Shown: piece after piece, positions 47,612 through 58,700 of the stretch
Layout: each line of letters begins with the position of its first letter
Numbering within the stretch: position 1 is the first letter of the stretch
DNA from: Verticillium longisporum
Lineage: Eukaryota; Ascomycota; Sordariomycetes; Glomerellales; Plectosphaerellaceae
Assembly (NCBI GenBank): GCA_019188255.1
Contig: JAETXT010000008.1
Location: 620,001 to 684,000 of the forward strand
Direction: 5' to 3'
Length of the DNA: 64,000 nt
The notes under the pieces: generated by a model
The model's database searches: none
Told to the model about the DNA's origin: nothing
The model's input: only the letters and a program-made list of their open reading frames with translations
Made by a program: the position numbers and the translations under genes

Positions 47612-48508
47612 ATGCTGCCCCTCACAGCCCAGATACACCCCAAGCATCAACCGAAGCCTCAAACCCTACCATTATCGCCCCCGCCGATGGGACCCCAGGA
47701 CACAACCCCCAAACCTCGCGCCGCCCGCTCTCCAACGACGGCCTCGTTCCCGCAGCCCACGGCCGTCGGAGAACCCGCGTCAGCTCCGCCCCGGACGCCG
47801 GTGCCCTGGCGCTGGCGCTGCCACGCCTGCGGCGCAACGTTTCGCCTCGCCTGCACGCGGCGCTGTCTCTGCTGCAGCCATGTGCTGTGCACCGAGCGCG
47901 ATCGCAGGGGCAGGATGTGTCGTGCCGAGTTTGACTATGATGGGTGGGCTGCGTATGGGGCGTGGAGGAGGAGGCGGAGGCGGGGCGGGGAGAGTGGGAA
48001 GCGGATAACCGAGGTGACGAGGGACGAGGTCGCTTTTTCTTCTTCTTCTTCTTCTGCGGCTGCTGACGACGTTGATGATAATACCGCGGTCGAGGAGCAG
48101 GGCTGCTTCTCCGAATGTGACTGGCCCAGTCAGTGTCGGCATCGAGCGAGGGAGAGTCTTGTTCCGCCTGTAAGTGGTGCTGGGATGTATGAGGTGGCTG
48201 GGGCGGTGGAACATGTTGAGGTAGCTTCGGGGGCCGCTGGGGGGAACGTCTGGGGGCGTGAGGAAGACGAGGAGGACGAGGAAGACGAGGAGGACGAAGA
48301 GGATGAAGGCGATGAAGAGGATGAAGGCGATGAAGAGGAAGAGGAGGCAGGCGCTTTCACAATATTCATTTGGTGCGATGGCCCTCAGACGATAGACCCG
48401 CAGTTGCTCGGTCTACACGGGCAGGCAGACGGGCATTGGAGCTTGGCAGGACAGAGCTGCGAGGACTGGATGAATGGACAGAACATCTGTAAAGGAACCA
48501 AGCTGTAG
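47612..48508 (+). CDS. Cysteine-rich fungal protein with acidic repeat, function unknown
   Basis: I do not know the function, but the pattern looks real. Starting from the first ATG at 47612 (MLPLTAQIHPK), the product is 298 residues. A Pro/Thr-rich N-terminus leads to a cysteine cluster near residues 69-95 (WRCHACGATFRLACTRRCLCC, then SHVLC and MCRAEFDYDGWAAYGAWRRR). A second cluster, CFSECDWPSQCRH, comes near 165-177. Paired cysteines at this spacing suggest zinc binding. Between them lies a basic run, then a serine run from TTC repeats. Residues about 216-247 are nearly all Glu/Asp, from GAGGAC-type tandem codons. The last 50 residues (FTIFIWCDGP onward) look less like conserved protein and may include an intron or a wrong end. 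A start at 47687 is also possible. Confidence 0.55.
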   Translation: MLPLTAQIHPKHQPKPQTLPLSPPPMGPQDTTPKPRAARSPTTASFPQPTAVGEPASAPPRTPVPWRWRCHACGATFRLACTRRCLCCSHVLCTERDRRGRMCRAEFDYDGWAAYGAWRRRRRRGGESGKRITEVTRDEVAFSSSSSSAAADDVDDNTAVEEQGCFSECDWPSQCRHRARESLVPPVSGAGMYEVAGAVEHVEVASGAAGGNVWGREEDEEDEEDEEDEEDEGDEEDEGDEEEEEAGAFTIFIWCDGPQTIDPQLLGLHGQADGHWSLAGQSCEDWMNGQNICKGTKL

Positions 48509-49058
48509 AGGTATCCGAGCAGAGGCTGCACAAGCCGAATACATAGAGCTCATACACATCACCACATCACTCACCACACGGACGATGCGCGCAAAAGCCC
48601 CCATTACCAAGTAATATCATCTACCTATCTCCCCATCAGCCACCCCCACAAGCCTGATCGGGGCGAACCGGGAACCGTGTTGTACAATACTCGAAGACTA
48701 CAACTCGAGGCAGACAGGACGGGCCGGGAGCCCTCGGCATGCGCGGCCGGGCCGGTGGTCTGTCCTGATAAAGCGCACGGCATCCCAAGCGACTGAGTAG
48801 TCAGTTGAGCTGGAGGAGAAAACGAACAAGGCCCTCAGGCCCTGAGGTCTCCAGGGCCTTGCCCCGCGGTCGCTGCCCCAGCCTCGGCAGGACGTCTCGC
48901 CGTCGACCCAAACAAGACGACAAAAAACATGTCATCGAACCGAACCCCGTCCGGCAACCCCGTCGTGAAAAGAGATAATCCCGAGAAAAAATTCCATACG
49001 CAGAAGCGCCTCAAAAAGGCGCGTGACAGGCCTCGTCTCGTCGACGCGTTTCTAGCGT
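48509..49058. other. 3' regions of the cysteine-rich protein gene and H2A.Z
   Basis: 550 bp between two convergent genes. The inverted words gaaacgcgtcgac and gccgcgcatgcc are present but no clear hairpin terminator or gene was identified. Confidence 0.4.
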
Positions 49059-49945
49059 CTACGCCTCGAGCTGCTTGGCCTTCTTCTTCTGCTCAACCTT
49101 TAGCAGCAGCGCGCGGTTGATGTGCGGCAGCACACCACCAAAGGCGATGGTGGCGCGGATGAGCGTGTCGAGCTCCTCGTCACCGCGAATGGCAAGCTGC
49201 AGATGGCGGGGCGTGATGCGCTTGACCTTGAGATCCTTGGCGGCGTTCTGTATTGCGCGTTAGTTCAGGACGTGACGGTGGCGGACATAGCGGATCAGGC
49301 AGAAGCGATTTGGGTGAGGGGGAGACAGAGAGGGGAAACGTACGCCTGCGAGCTCGAGAACTTCAGCGGTCAGGTACTCGAGAACAGCGGTCGTGTAGAC
49401 GGCAGCCTTGGCTCCGACGCGCATCTTGTTCTGGGTGTTCGACTTGAGGAAACGCTTGACACGACCGCAGGGGAACTATGGTAAGGGTCAGTAACGAAAT
49501 CCGAGGCTGCACGCGGCGGACGAAAGCTGTGTGTGCGGTGTGCGATGCGCATTCAATCCAGGCACCAAATCTGACCATGTTGCTTATCAAGTCGCGTCGA
49601 GGGGTCGCATCGATATCAGCCGAAAAGACGTGTCGAGCGATGAAAACAGAACCAGGCTATGGCGATGCAGCCATGCCCGAAGGGTGCATCATCGTGGTCT
49701 CTCCATAAACGCGTCGTGATCGAGGCTGTTGGTGATCGAGTGGTCGTTGGATCAAAGGCTTCGTCGCATTCACGCACACTCGCACGCACAGCCATGTCGC
49801 AAGCATGAACGAGCTCACGCGACTTGACGCAACGTACCTGAAGACCAGCACGCGCCGAGTGGCTGTGCTGCTTCTTGGGGCCGCCATCGGCTGAGGCCTT
49901 GCCTCCAGAGGTCTTGCCGCCAGACTTTCCCTTGCCTCCAGCCAT
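49059..49945 (-). CDS. HTZ1: Histone H2A variant H2A.Z
   Basis: H2A.Z replaces H2A in nucleosomes near promoters and influences transcription and silencing. Minus-strand exons are 49945-49838, 49475-49344 and 49247-49059, with introns of 362 and 96 bp, all in phase 0, giving 142 residues. The N-tail [11 protein letters not shown] is Gly/Lys-rich with acetylatable lysines. The core reads [20 protein letters not shown], then [29 protein letters not shown], then [27 protein letters not shown], which is the H2A.Z signature ([14 protein letters not shown]) rather than canonical H2A. The C-terminus is [24 protein letters not shown]. The first intron is unusually long for this window and may hold regulatory sequence. 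The adjoining upstream region (49946-50300) is the promoter. Confidence 0.95.
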
Positions 49946-51227
49946 TGTTGATGCGATGCGCGGTTGGTTGGAAGTGGATTCGGTGTTGCCAAAGGGTCCG
50001 AGTTTGACACGGAAGATCGAAAGTTGATGGTCGATCGAAAAGGGTTGACGTCGGTGTTGATGGTGGTTGATGTAGACAGATTTTTTTCGCCAATCGAACT
50101 CGAAACCGGTGGTGGGCAGGTGGTGATGTTGATGGATGGGGGGGTGGTCGTGATGGTGGAGCGGAGGAGACGGGGGAAAATCTCAAGGCTCGAGCGTGCT
50201 GATGCTGGAGCTGGCGGGGGGGGCCTGCGCGCCGAATGTTTGTTGTCTTGGAGCTGGCCTGGCGAGTAAGGGACGTACCTACCTAGTGGGTGAGTTCGGT
50301 GAGTAGGTGGTGGGTGCGAAGGGGGGCGAGGAGGGGCTGCCTGCCACCTGAGCTGTAACTGTGACTGTGTTTTGTGTTTCCCTCCCTGTTCTCCCTGTCT
50401 CTCAGTCTCTCAGAGGCTCCCGTCTGTTATGATCGTAGCGCGTGGCTCGCTGCCTACTCCCGGGCTTGTTGACAAGCTGGTGCGGGCAAAGGTAGGCCAG
50501 CGCCCAGAGGAATGTTGATCTCACCCGAGGTTCTGCCGGCCACAGTTCCCCGTGTGACTTGGAGATGCGGGCAGGCAGAGACCAGAGGTAGCGAGGCGGC
50601 TGGATGAGCCAGCCGTTGTTGTGTCCTGGCTCTCGCCACTTGGCAATAGCATTGCCCAAATCGCTCCGGGAAGTCAAGGAGACCCGTGTTGAGTCCTTGG
50701 AGCTTTTTTTGAGGGGACAGGCCTTGTTGTGCAGGAGATATACTGACCTGGCCAAGCTTCAACGAGAGGCTCTCTGGCGGCTACCAGCAGAAGCGGGAGC
50801 GCCAGCGAAAAGAAATGTCCACAACTCTGCAACCACGCGGTGTGCTTGTGGCTGGACTGCTGAAGGCGATCAATAGAGGCATCGAGGTGACACTCGAGGG
50901 TTTTGCAGCTTCGCCGAGCCCATGAGCGGGCTCGTCGTCGAAGCATACAATGCCATGTCGGCTTCTAGAGTTGGCTCAAGTGAGGCCCTGAGATCCAAGT
51001 GTCCCGCACACTCGACGCTGTGGCTTGTACATCACGTGCCAAATTTGTGTCTGTGGCTGCAATCGCCATGGCCGGTCACAGCACGTGACGCTTTGCAACA
51101 GGCCAATATGTCGACCTGTCTCCTTACCATGATAATTCTACAGCATCACTCACAGGCTAAGGATGGCTTCCTCCATGACGGAAGCGCCAAAGCTTTCCCT
51201 TCGATGAGACGGGTTCTCGATTCGGTC
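49946..51227. other. H2A.Z promoter and gene-free region
   Basis: About 1.3 kb. The minus-strand leader of H2A.Z likely lies just right of 49945, where long pyrimidine runs on the minus strand are present (49960-50220). Frames further right are short and on both strands. Nothing else is supported. Confidence 0.45.
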
Positions 51228-54200
51228 CTATGAAATCTCGCTACACGCTGCTTCACCCACACCAACTTCCAGCCGCATCAACAAACGGTCAATCCTATCC
51301 TCATCCCATCCGTTGGTAGTAGCCAACGCCCACACAGGCCCCGCTCTAGCCGCCTGCGCAACCTGCAATACTGTCTGCAGGCTCTCTTCTTCGGACCTGA
51401 TTCCTGCATCGGCGCCTCTGCTCAGGAGAAGCTCCACCACGTTCCAACTGCCGCGCTCCGCAGCCCAGTGCAGCGGCGTCCTGCCATTGTTGTTTCGTGC
51501 GTTCACGTCTGCCCCACCATCGAGAAGGATCCGAACATGGTCTACGGTGCCTCGAGAGCCTGCTGAATGGATGGGTCTGCTGCCGTTGAAGAGCTTCGGG
51601 CTGTTGACGTTGGAGTTGTACTTTTGAATGAGCGACTGGAGCAGGTCTGTATCGCCTTTCGATGCCTCGTCAACAATTGTGTCGTGTTCATGGTGCCACC
51701 TTGACACCGCGGCCATGTGTAAGGGACTGAACCCTTCGTCGTCTTGGTCATTGACCCTTGCTCCGGCAGCGATAAATCGGTGGAAATCAGCGGCCCTCCG
51801 TTTCTCAGTCGCGAGGAGCAACGGTGTTGACGGTGTCTGGCGATCAGGCAAAGTTCCTCGTTGATTGGGGTCCGCGCCACCAAGCAGGAGCGTATGCACC
51901 AGCTCGGACATATCTTTTTTAATAGCATACAGCAGAGGCGTACACATCTTGGTCGAAGTCACTGTCGAAAGGCTGCTCCGCACTTGATCAGATATGAGCA
52001 AAGATCCGGGTGCCGGACTCTGCCCGACAATCGAAATGCACCCTCCCCGTACAGCCGCCTGAAGTAGTGGCGTTTCATCGTCAGGGTCTTTGCGATGTAT
52101 ATCCGCCCCAAGTTCGACTAAACGCATGAACCCATGGGCGTTTCCTTTCCGAGCAGCATAGTGTAATGCTTTGTGCATATCGATGCCCTGAGCAATGAGG
52201 TAATCTGCAATGTGCAACCGCTCCAGCATGACGGCCGCACATAGTTGGTTCTCCCCATTTCGGGCCCCGACGAAGATCGGATCCAGAACCAGCTGAGTAT
52301 AGGATCTACACTGATTCAAGGCTCTTCCGGTTGACGGCTTCCAGTAGAGCCTCGATGCTTGGGGTCGCCCCTCGAGCTAGAAGTGCTTTTACAACTTCAA
52401 CGTGACTACCCTGGGACGCCAACACTAAGGCTGTCACCCTCCCAAATTGGTGTTCAGCGACCGAGTTGATTTCGGCGCCGTTCTGAAGACACTCCAACAC
52501 AAGTTCAAGATCTCCAGCCAAGGCGCCTACACGAAAGGTCTCGTCCAGCGTCATACCATGCTTCACCAGCTCCCGCAGCATCACCTTCTGACCCGACGAT
52601 GCCGCCAGCATTTGGCTTGCGCCGAGTCCGCTCCAGCGTAGGCTCCGTCCGGCGGAAGGCTCAAAATCTAGGTAGTTGTTTCTTCACACGTCGCGGTGCC
52701 GAAGAAGCTCCTGAACTACGGCCTGGTTGCCAGCGTCTGTGGCGGCTGTGAGTGCACTGCCTGAGCACGGCTTCAGCCTCCAATAGTCCACGGCGCCGTG
52801 TTCTAGCGCTACTTTGACAGCCTCGGCGGAACCATTCAACGCTGCTACAAACAGCGGATCGGTACGACAATCGCCACTGCGCCAATCAGACCTCCCTTGA
52901 AGCTTGATGTTCGCGCCAGCAGTCAGAAGCTCACGCATGATCTCGACATGGTCCTGCGCCGCGGCAGTGGCAACCGCTGTTGAGTATCTGCCACCGATGG
53001 CGTTGACGTCGACGTTTGTGGCGATGAAGAGCTTCACAATGGCCAGGTGGCCGTTGTGAGCTGCAGCCTTTAGTGCATTGCCATAGATTCCACACGATTC
53101 TTCCGGTGAGGCCCCTGTGGCTAGGAGTCGCTCTGTCGCATTCTCGAGTCCGTACCACGCGGTGCAGTACAGGGGGGGTATAGCCACTCATCTCATGAGC
53201 ATCCGTCGTCGCAATTTTCTTGACCCAGGGTCTGTCGACCTCCGTCACTCTGAGCCAAGTGTGGAAATATGGCTTTTCATTGTCGAAGAGATCGGCCAAT
53301 AATGCTTGCGCTTGATCATCGTTCCAACTATCTGATGAGAGTTGCCGGTGATGTTGAAATAGAGAGTCTCATATGTGAAAGACGACTGCTGCCATGCATG
53401 ATTAACTGCGCTATCAGAGCTCGTTGCAGATTCTGTAGGTCATCTGACGTATCCTCCGAACCGCCAAAGAAGAAATAGCCTAAACTCTTGTCCGAGCTAT
53501 CGATGCAGTCTGTCTGGAGATTCTGTATGACTTTGGAGCTTGAACAAGAAATGAGCATATGTATCATGACGAAGGCGAGCTCCGAGCTCAAACATACCTC
53601 AACACTGTCTTTCCGCACCCCGCTACCAGACAATGGTCGTCAGTGTCATGATTCAACGTAGTCTGGGGGAGAGTAGAGCGAGACATACGGATACCATGGA
53701 GCCACAAAAGCCTTCCCGGTTCCTGCTTCCATTGAGTGTAGGCTGGGTCTACAATGAGCCATTCGCCAGTTCCGGACGCACACTCTTCTGACGCTCTCCG
53801 TAGTTTAGGCCCTTGATCCTGATCTTGAATCAGATTCAGAGCCTTGGCCATATTTTCATCTACCATCGATGGATTAGCATCACTACACAGATATGAATAT
53901 TGACCTTCTACATTTCGCCCTCATCTTGGCACGGTCAAAGGCTAGTCACGCCGTCTTGAACTTCGGGCAGACACTTGACCTGGTCGACAATCTTGCTAAT
54001 GTTTTGTCTTGGGGACGTCAGATATTCAAGATACAATGCTCTGGTGGTCGAAGGAGAGTCTGCAGGCAGCAGGGTGAGCTCACGCATTATCAGCTGCCAG
54101 GGCCAACTGCAATGTGCTTTTGGTCCTCTCCATGATTGAGAGTGACTTTTCTGCTTCCGGCCTGTTCAGGGGCCATTTGAGAGCAAACATGCGACTCTTC

Positions 54201-54504
54201 TTAAAAGATGGCTCGAGCAAAGCCTCCAATGTATTGAGCTCCCGCAAACACGCTTCCAAAGGGCCCCCTTTCACGCCCATGGCCCCGAGGGACGAGAGGG
54301 TCGCTTGAGAATCGCTACTGTCGTACCGACCATGTCGACCAGACGTTCGGCAACATTGCGAATTCCCGCTGCCTCGTCGTGCATGCGTGAGACTTCGTCG
54401 GGGGCATCTTTTACAGACTTCTGATACTCATAGCAGGAGACGATGATCCTGGAGGATACCTGGGCGAAGACGATGAGAATCCCGGCGATTCCGATGGGAT
54501 CCAT
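51228..54504 (-). pseudogene. Broken NLR-like gene: STAND N-terminal domain, NACHT, ankyrin repeats
   Basis: Fungal NLR-like proteins act in self/non-self recognition and innate responses. The minus strand begins MDPIGIAGILIVFAQVSSRI, an N-terminal domain of the PigL_N type seen on many fungal STAND proteins. A NACHT/P-loop part follows: LWLH joins across an intron to AGCGKTVL near 53610-53640, then FFFGGSEDTSDDLQNLQRAL. The segment FHTWLRVTEVDRPWVKK leads into ankyrin repeats from about 53180 to 51270 (NALKAAAHNGHLAIVKLF, NNNGRTPLHWAAERGSWNVVELL). Lesions: a missing base near 54330; one extra C in a C7 run (plus-strand G7) at 53168-53174; an in-frame TGA at 52684-52686; and one extra base near 52322. 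The central NACHT part is short. Several of these lesions together make a real pseudogene likely, although homopolymer errors are possible. Confidence 0.7.
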
Positions 54505-55115
54505 GCTGACGGAACAGCACTGCTTCCGCGGTTTCTGTATGATTGACGTGCGTTGGGACTCGGATCACCACGAAAACAGCGCAACCTGGAGAGTCATGAC
54601 TGCTGTTTGGACTGGCCGGCCGACATGCAAGGTCAAGCCCCCAGCAGGTTCGGCGGGGTGTGTGACATGTTGGCGCTTGTAATCCGCGTGCACGCCATTC
54701 AGAGTTCGAATCGGGATGGAGTGAAGATGATCCCCAAAACCGGCCCAACTGGACACAAGCTGTGGAACAGAGTAGCATGATTGAGTCCCGAGCAACAGAG
54801 TCGTTTCTAGTGCATCTGCTTTCTCTACAGGCGTGACTGAGCCTCCAAGTACAGACGGTGAGGGCAAGACTCAGACTTCAGTCACCTCACCGGCGCTGCA
54901 CAACAAGTCAACATCAGTCGAAATAGAGACACCTCGACAGCGCGGCCGGGGAGGACAGTGGTTGCGACCTACATGTATAGGTACCCTTAGCACCCACATG
55001 CCGCATATCGAAATGGTTGTAAGGTCCGAGAATGCATGGTTTGCGAACCAACGGGCGCTCATGGTTGCTTGATATTTTTAGCAATGCATGCAAGTGGGCG
55101 CTTGGATTGCACAAT
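54505..55115. other. Region between the NLR-like pseudogene and the Copia element
   Basis: About 610 bp with no credible gene. Its right end is the natural insertion target of the retrotransposon: the bases acaat at 55111-55115 are duplicated at 60989-60993. Confidence 0.5.
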
Positions 55116-55328
55116 TGTTGCCGATCAGGCAAGGTTCTGTTCTGTGACCCAGGAGTACTTTCATCCCAAATGTGGAGTCCTCATTTGATGCATTTGTTCT
55201 GTCGTTATCGCCCCGGTAAGACTCCTTACCGATGCTGGATCTGACCAATTACCTTCGTTTGGACTTCTGGAAGTCTCCTTTTGTACCTTAACAACAATCA
55301 ATCCACTTTGTTCAATTCCGTGGTGACA
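55116..55328 (+). repeat. 5' LTR of the Copia element
   Basis: 213 bp, TGTTGCCGATC at the left edge and GTGGTGACA at the right. No mismatch to the 3' LTR was found on reading through both. It should carry the element promoter, but no TATA box is obvious. Confidence 0.95.
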
Positions 55329-55342
55329 GTTATGAGCCCGGG
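55329..55342 (+). other. Primer-binding site matching initiator tRNA-Met anticodon arm
   Basis: Directly after the 5' LTR comes GTTATGAGCCC, the complement of GGGCTCATAAC. That is the anticodon loop and 5' stem side of initiator tRNA-Met, not its 3' end. Several Copia-class elements (Drosophila copia, yeast Ty5) prime from this half-tRNA site. Confidence 0.8.
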
Positions 55343-55704
55343 CGACGATACAGCTCCTTGACCTTCGATATCTACAGCAGGGCGCCTACGGCCAATACGC
55401 CTGCTGCGAAGCTGTCTACAGCTGAATCGCCGCTGCACTTCAACAGTCAATTGACGCGACGTTTCGCCATTGACGACCACTGGCCAAGGGCCGTTACCGA
55501 CATCCTCCAGGAGAGCGATCATCTCTCCACGACACATCGAAGCAGGAGAAATCAGCTCCTCAAGACCAATTGAACCTCCGAGACGTGTGGCCTAGGGCTT
55601 GAGTACACGCGGGGTCAATTGATGATATTCAACATACACGCGATCAGTCGCGACCATCGAACGACCTCCCCGACGGTCTCCGACAACGCCCAGGGATCCT
55701 CAAG

Positions 55705-58700
55705 ATGGACTCTGGTAAGCACAGAGTGACACTTACAAGGAGGGAGGAATGGAGGACATGGCTCAACTCCGTCAGAGCCGTGGCGACCTCCTACGAGGCC
55801 TGGGATCTAGTCGACCCAGACAAAGAGGCTGACAGACGGCCCAAGAGGGCCAAGAAGCCAACAGCACCGTCATTCGAAGATGAGACGCGAGATCTCAGCA
55901 CACTGCTGACGTTGTACAAGATCCATTTGGACATCTACAACAGGGAGTCAGCGGGCCTCCAGGAGGTCCAGAAATACATCCTCAACACAGTCGACAGGAG
56001 CCTTTCGGCCGTCTTCATGAACGAGGAAAGCAGCCAGGAGTGGCTCAAGGCGTTGAAGGACCACTTCGCCCCTTCCGACATGGGACAGAAACAATACATT
56101 CGCCAGCGCTGGGAGGAGCATATGGCGATGATCAAGAAGATGGACCATGAGAAGTGGGTTGACGACTTCATCCTACTCTGTATCGAAGTTGAGAAGCACG
56201 GGATTCCTCAGCTTAAAGAAGCCGCAGATCAAAATGTTCAATTCCTTCGGGCAATTCTTTCCGTGTCTCCAGGGTGGGCCGAAGCAGAGTGCGCCCACCA
56301 AGTTCGCCGGGAGCTGGATGATCGTGATGGAGGGAAGGTACTGGCGTTGAGGTACAAGAGCTACCTTAGAGACTACCAACCGCATCGCCTCACCACCAAG
56401 CCATCTCAGACGTCCTTCTACAGCGACTCGGTGACCTTCATGGGCAAGGACCGGAATGGTCAAAGTGATCGGACGAGTGCCCAGGATTCCCATCGTGACT
56501 CTCCTCAACAGCCAAACAGCTCGCCTTCTCGCAGACCATTCTGCGACTGTGTACAGCAGAAGAGGGCACCCAAGGCGTGTCAGCCCATCTGTCTGTGCCC
56601 AAATATCGCAGAACACCGGAGGAAGAAGAGCTATCAATCCGATCAGAGCCTGCTGGACTACATTGACGAAGCGAAGAAAAGGATGAAGCCAAGCACATTG
56701 CAATTCTGGAACGAGAAAATCAAGGAGGACAAAAAGAAGCGGCAGGAGGCAAGAGGCACCAGTGGAGTCGCCGTCTCTGCTTTTAACAACTTCCTCGGTG
56801 ACGATGATGAACAGAGCTGCGATGACGAGTACACCAACTTCATGAGCAACTTCTCCGTCGCTGATTCGGACGAGTTTCAACGGACAAACCGAGGAGGGGA
56901 TCTCCGTCACGAGTTCCTGATCGACTCGGGTACACCCAACCATATAACCAACAACAAAGACCTCCTCACCAACTTTCGCGAGGCCACCGACACTGTAAGA
57001 TACAGCACAGGAGGAGGCAAATCAAGCCCCGTCGAAGGGCATGGCACGATGGCCATCGACACCCTCGACAGCAAGCAGAACGTCATCAGCATCACCTGCC
57101 ATGATGTCTCGTACATCAAAGACTACCCGACGACGCTTATTTCAGCCAGGCAGCTCCAACGCCAAGGACTCGGACTGGACTCGCTCAGGAACATGCTGTT
57201 CAACCCAGCCACTGGCTCAGAGATCCCACTTCAGGAGAAGGGTGGCCAGTATGCGGTGAACACCCTACATAGCACCACTTCCTTCTATCACTCCAAGAAG
57301 CAGAGAGCCGCGATGGTCAGCGACTCGAGGCTCTGGCACGAACGGCTGGCTCATGCCCACCCAGAGGCCATACAGCAGCTGCCATACAGCTGTACTGGAG
57401 TTGGGGTGAAAGGGCCAACAACATTCGAATGCGAGTCTTGCGGGGTAGCGAAATCCAAGAAGATTGTATCTCGGAGACAGCCAACGTACACGACGACGAA
57501 TCCATTTGAGCGCGTCAACCTGGACTTCTTCAGCCCTGGGAAGTCGTACAACGGCATGGAGTCGTGCCTTGTAATAACGGACGCATATTCGGGGAAGATT
57601 GTTGTCAGGATTCTGCCTGCCAGAGCAGATGGCTTCCAGGCGTTTATCAACTTTGAGATGTTTCTCTGGAGACAGTACCATCTGGTCATCAAGGTCCTGA
57701 GAGTTGACTGGGACTCAGCACTACGCAGCAATCTGGTTACTTGGTCAGAAGAGCGCGGCATTCTCTTAGAGAGATCAGCCGCAAGGACACCAGAACAGAA
57801 CGGTGCCGCAGAACGCAATGGAGGCACGATATTCACCATCGCAAGAACCCTTACCTCGGCTGCTGGGTTCCCGGAGGATTTGTGGCCAGAGGTGGTACAA
57901 ACCGCTGCATATCTCCACAATCTCACGCCGAAGGGACGCCTACAGTGGGCGACACCAGAAGGAAGGCTGAACGACTGGCTCAACTCCAAGGGCCTTGCCG
58001 CTCGAACTACGGCTCCAGGCCTGGCTCACCTGCGAAGATACGGATGCAGGGCGTATCCTCTCACGGCAGACGCCCAAGAGGGACGTAACCGAAAGCAGAA
58101 GCTGGCTCCGAGAGCCCACATCGGCTATCTCTGTGGATACGACAGCAGCAACATATACAGAATCTGGGTTCCAGAGATGAAAGCAGTATTGAGGACAAGA
58201 GACGTGGGTTTCGATGAGTCCACAGTTTTCAAGGACGCCCAATCCCCAAAGCCAATTCTACAGGACGAATTCCAGGCTTTGGACGTGCCCGTTGCGGACG
58301 CCCAGAATCCTTTCAACTCGTCACTGGACATTGACGAGTTCGATGTTGCCACCATCGACCTGTTCGAGAAAGCCCGGACATTCCAACTTGGAGGAAAGAT
58401 CAACGCGGAGATACTGCGACCCCGGGAAGGTCACACAGCCAGCAGAGATGATGTCCTGCCGTCACCACGTCCAACTCCAGAGACGGAGACTGGACAAGGC
58501 CAGCCAGCTGTCTCTGAGGGGGTGGAAGATGCCGTAATAGACACCATTCAAGGGGCTGAAGATGCTGTGGAAGACACGATCCCCGTGCCAGACACCATTC
58601 AAGTGACTGAAGAGGCTATTGAAGACACTATCGAAGTAGCTCGGAGCCCTGAATCAACACCTCAACACACACCAGCTGATCAAAGTTCAGCTGAAGACGA

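Noticed and set aside
54680..54740. Possible tRNA because of a gttcgaatc word
   Set aside because: The bases around the word cannot form a T-stem and no acceptor or anticodon arm is present.
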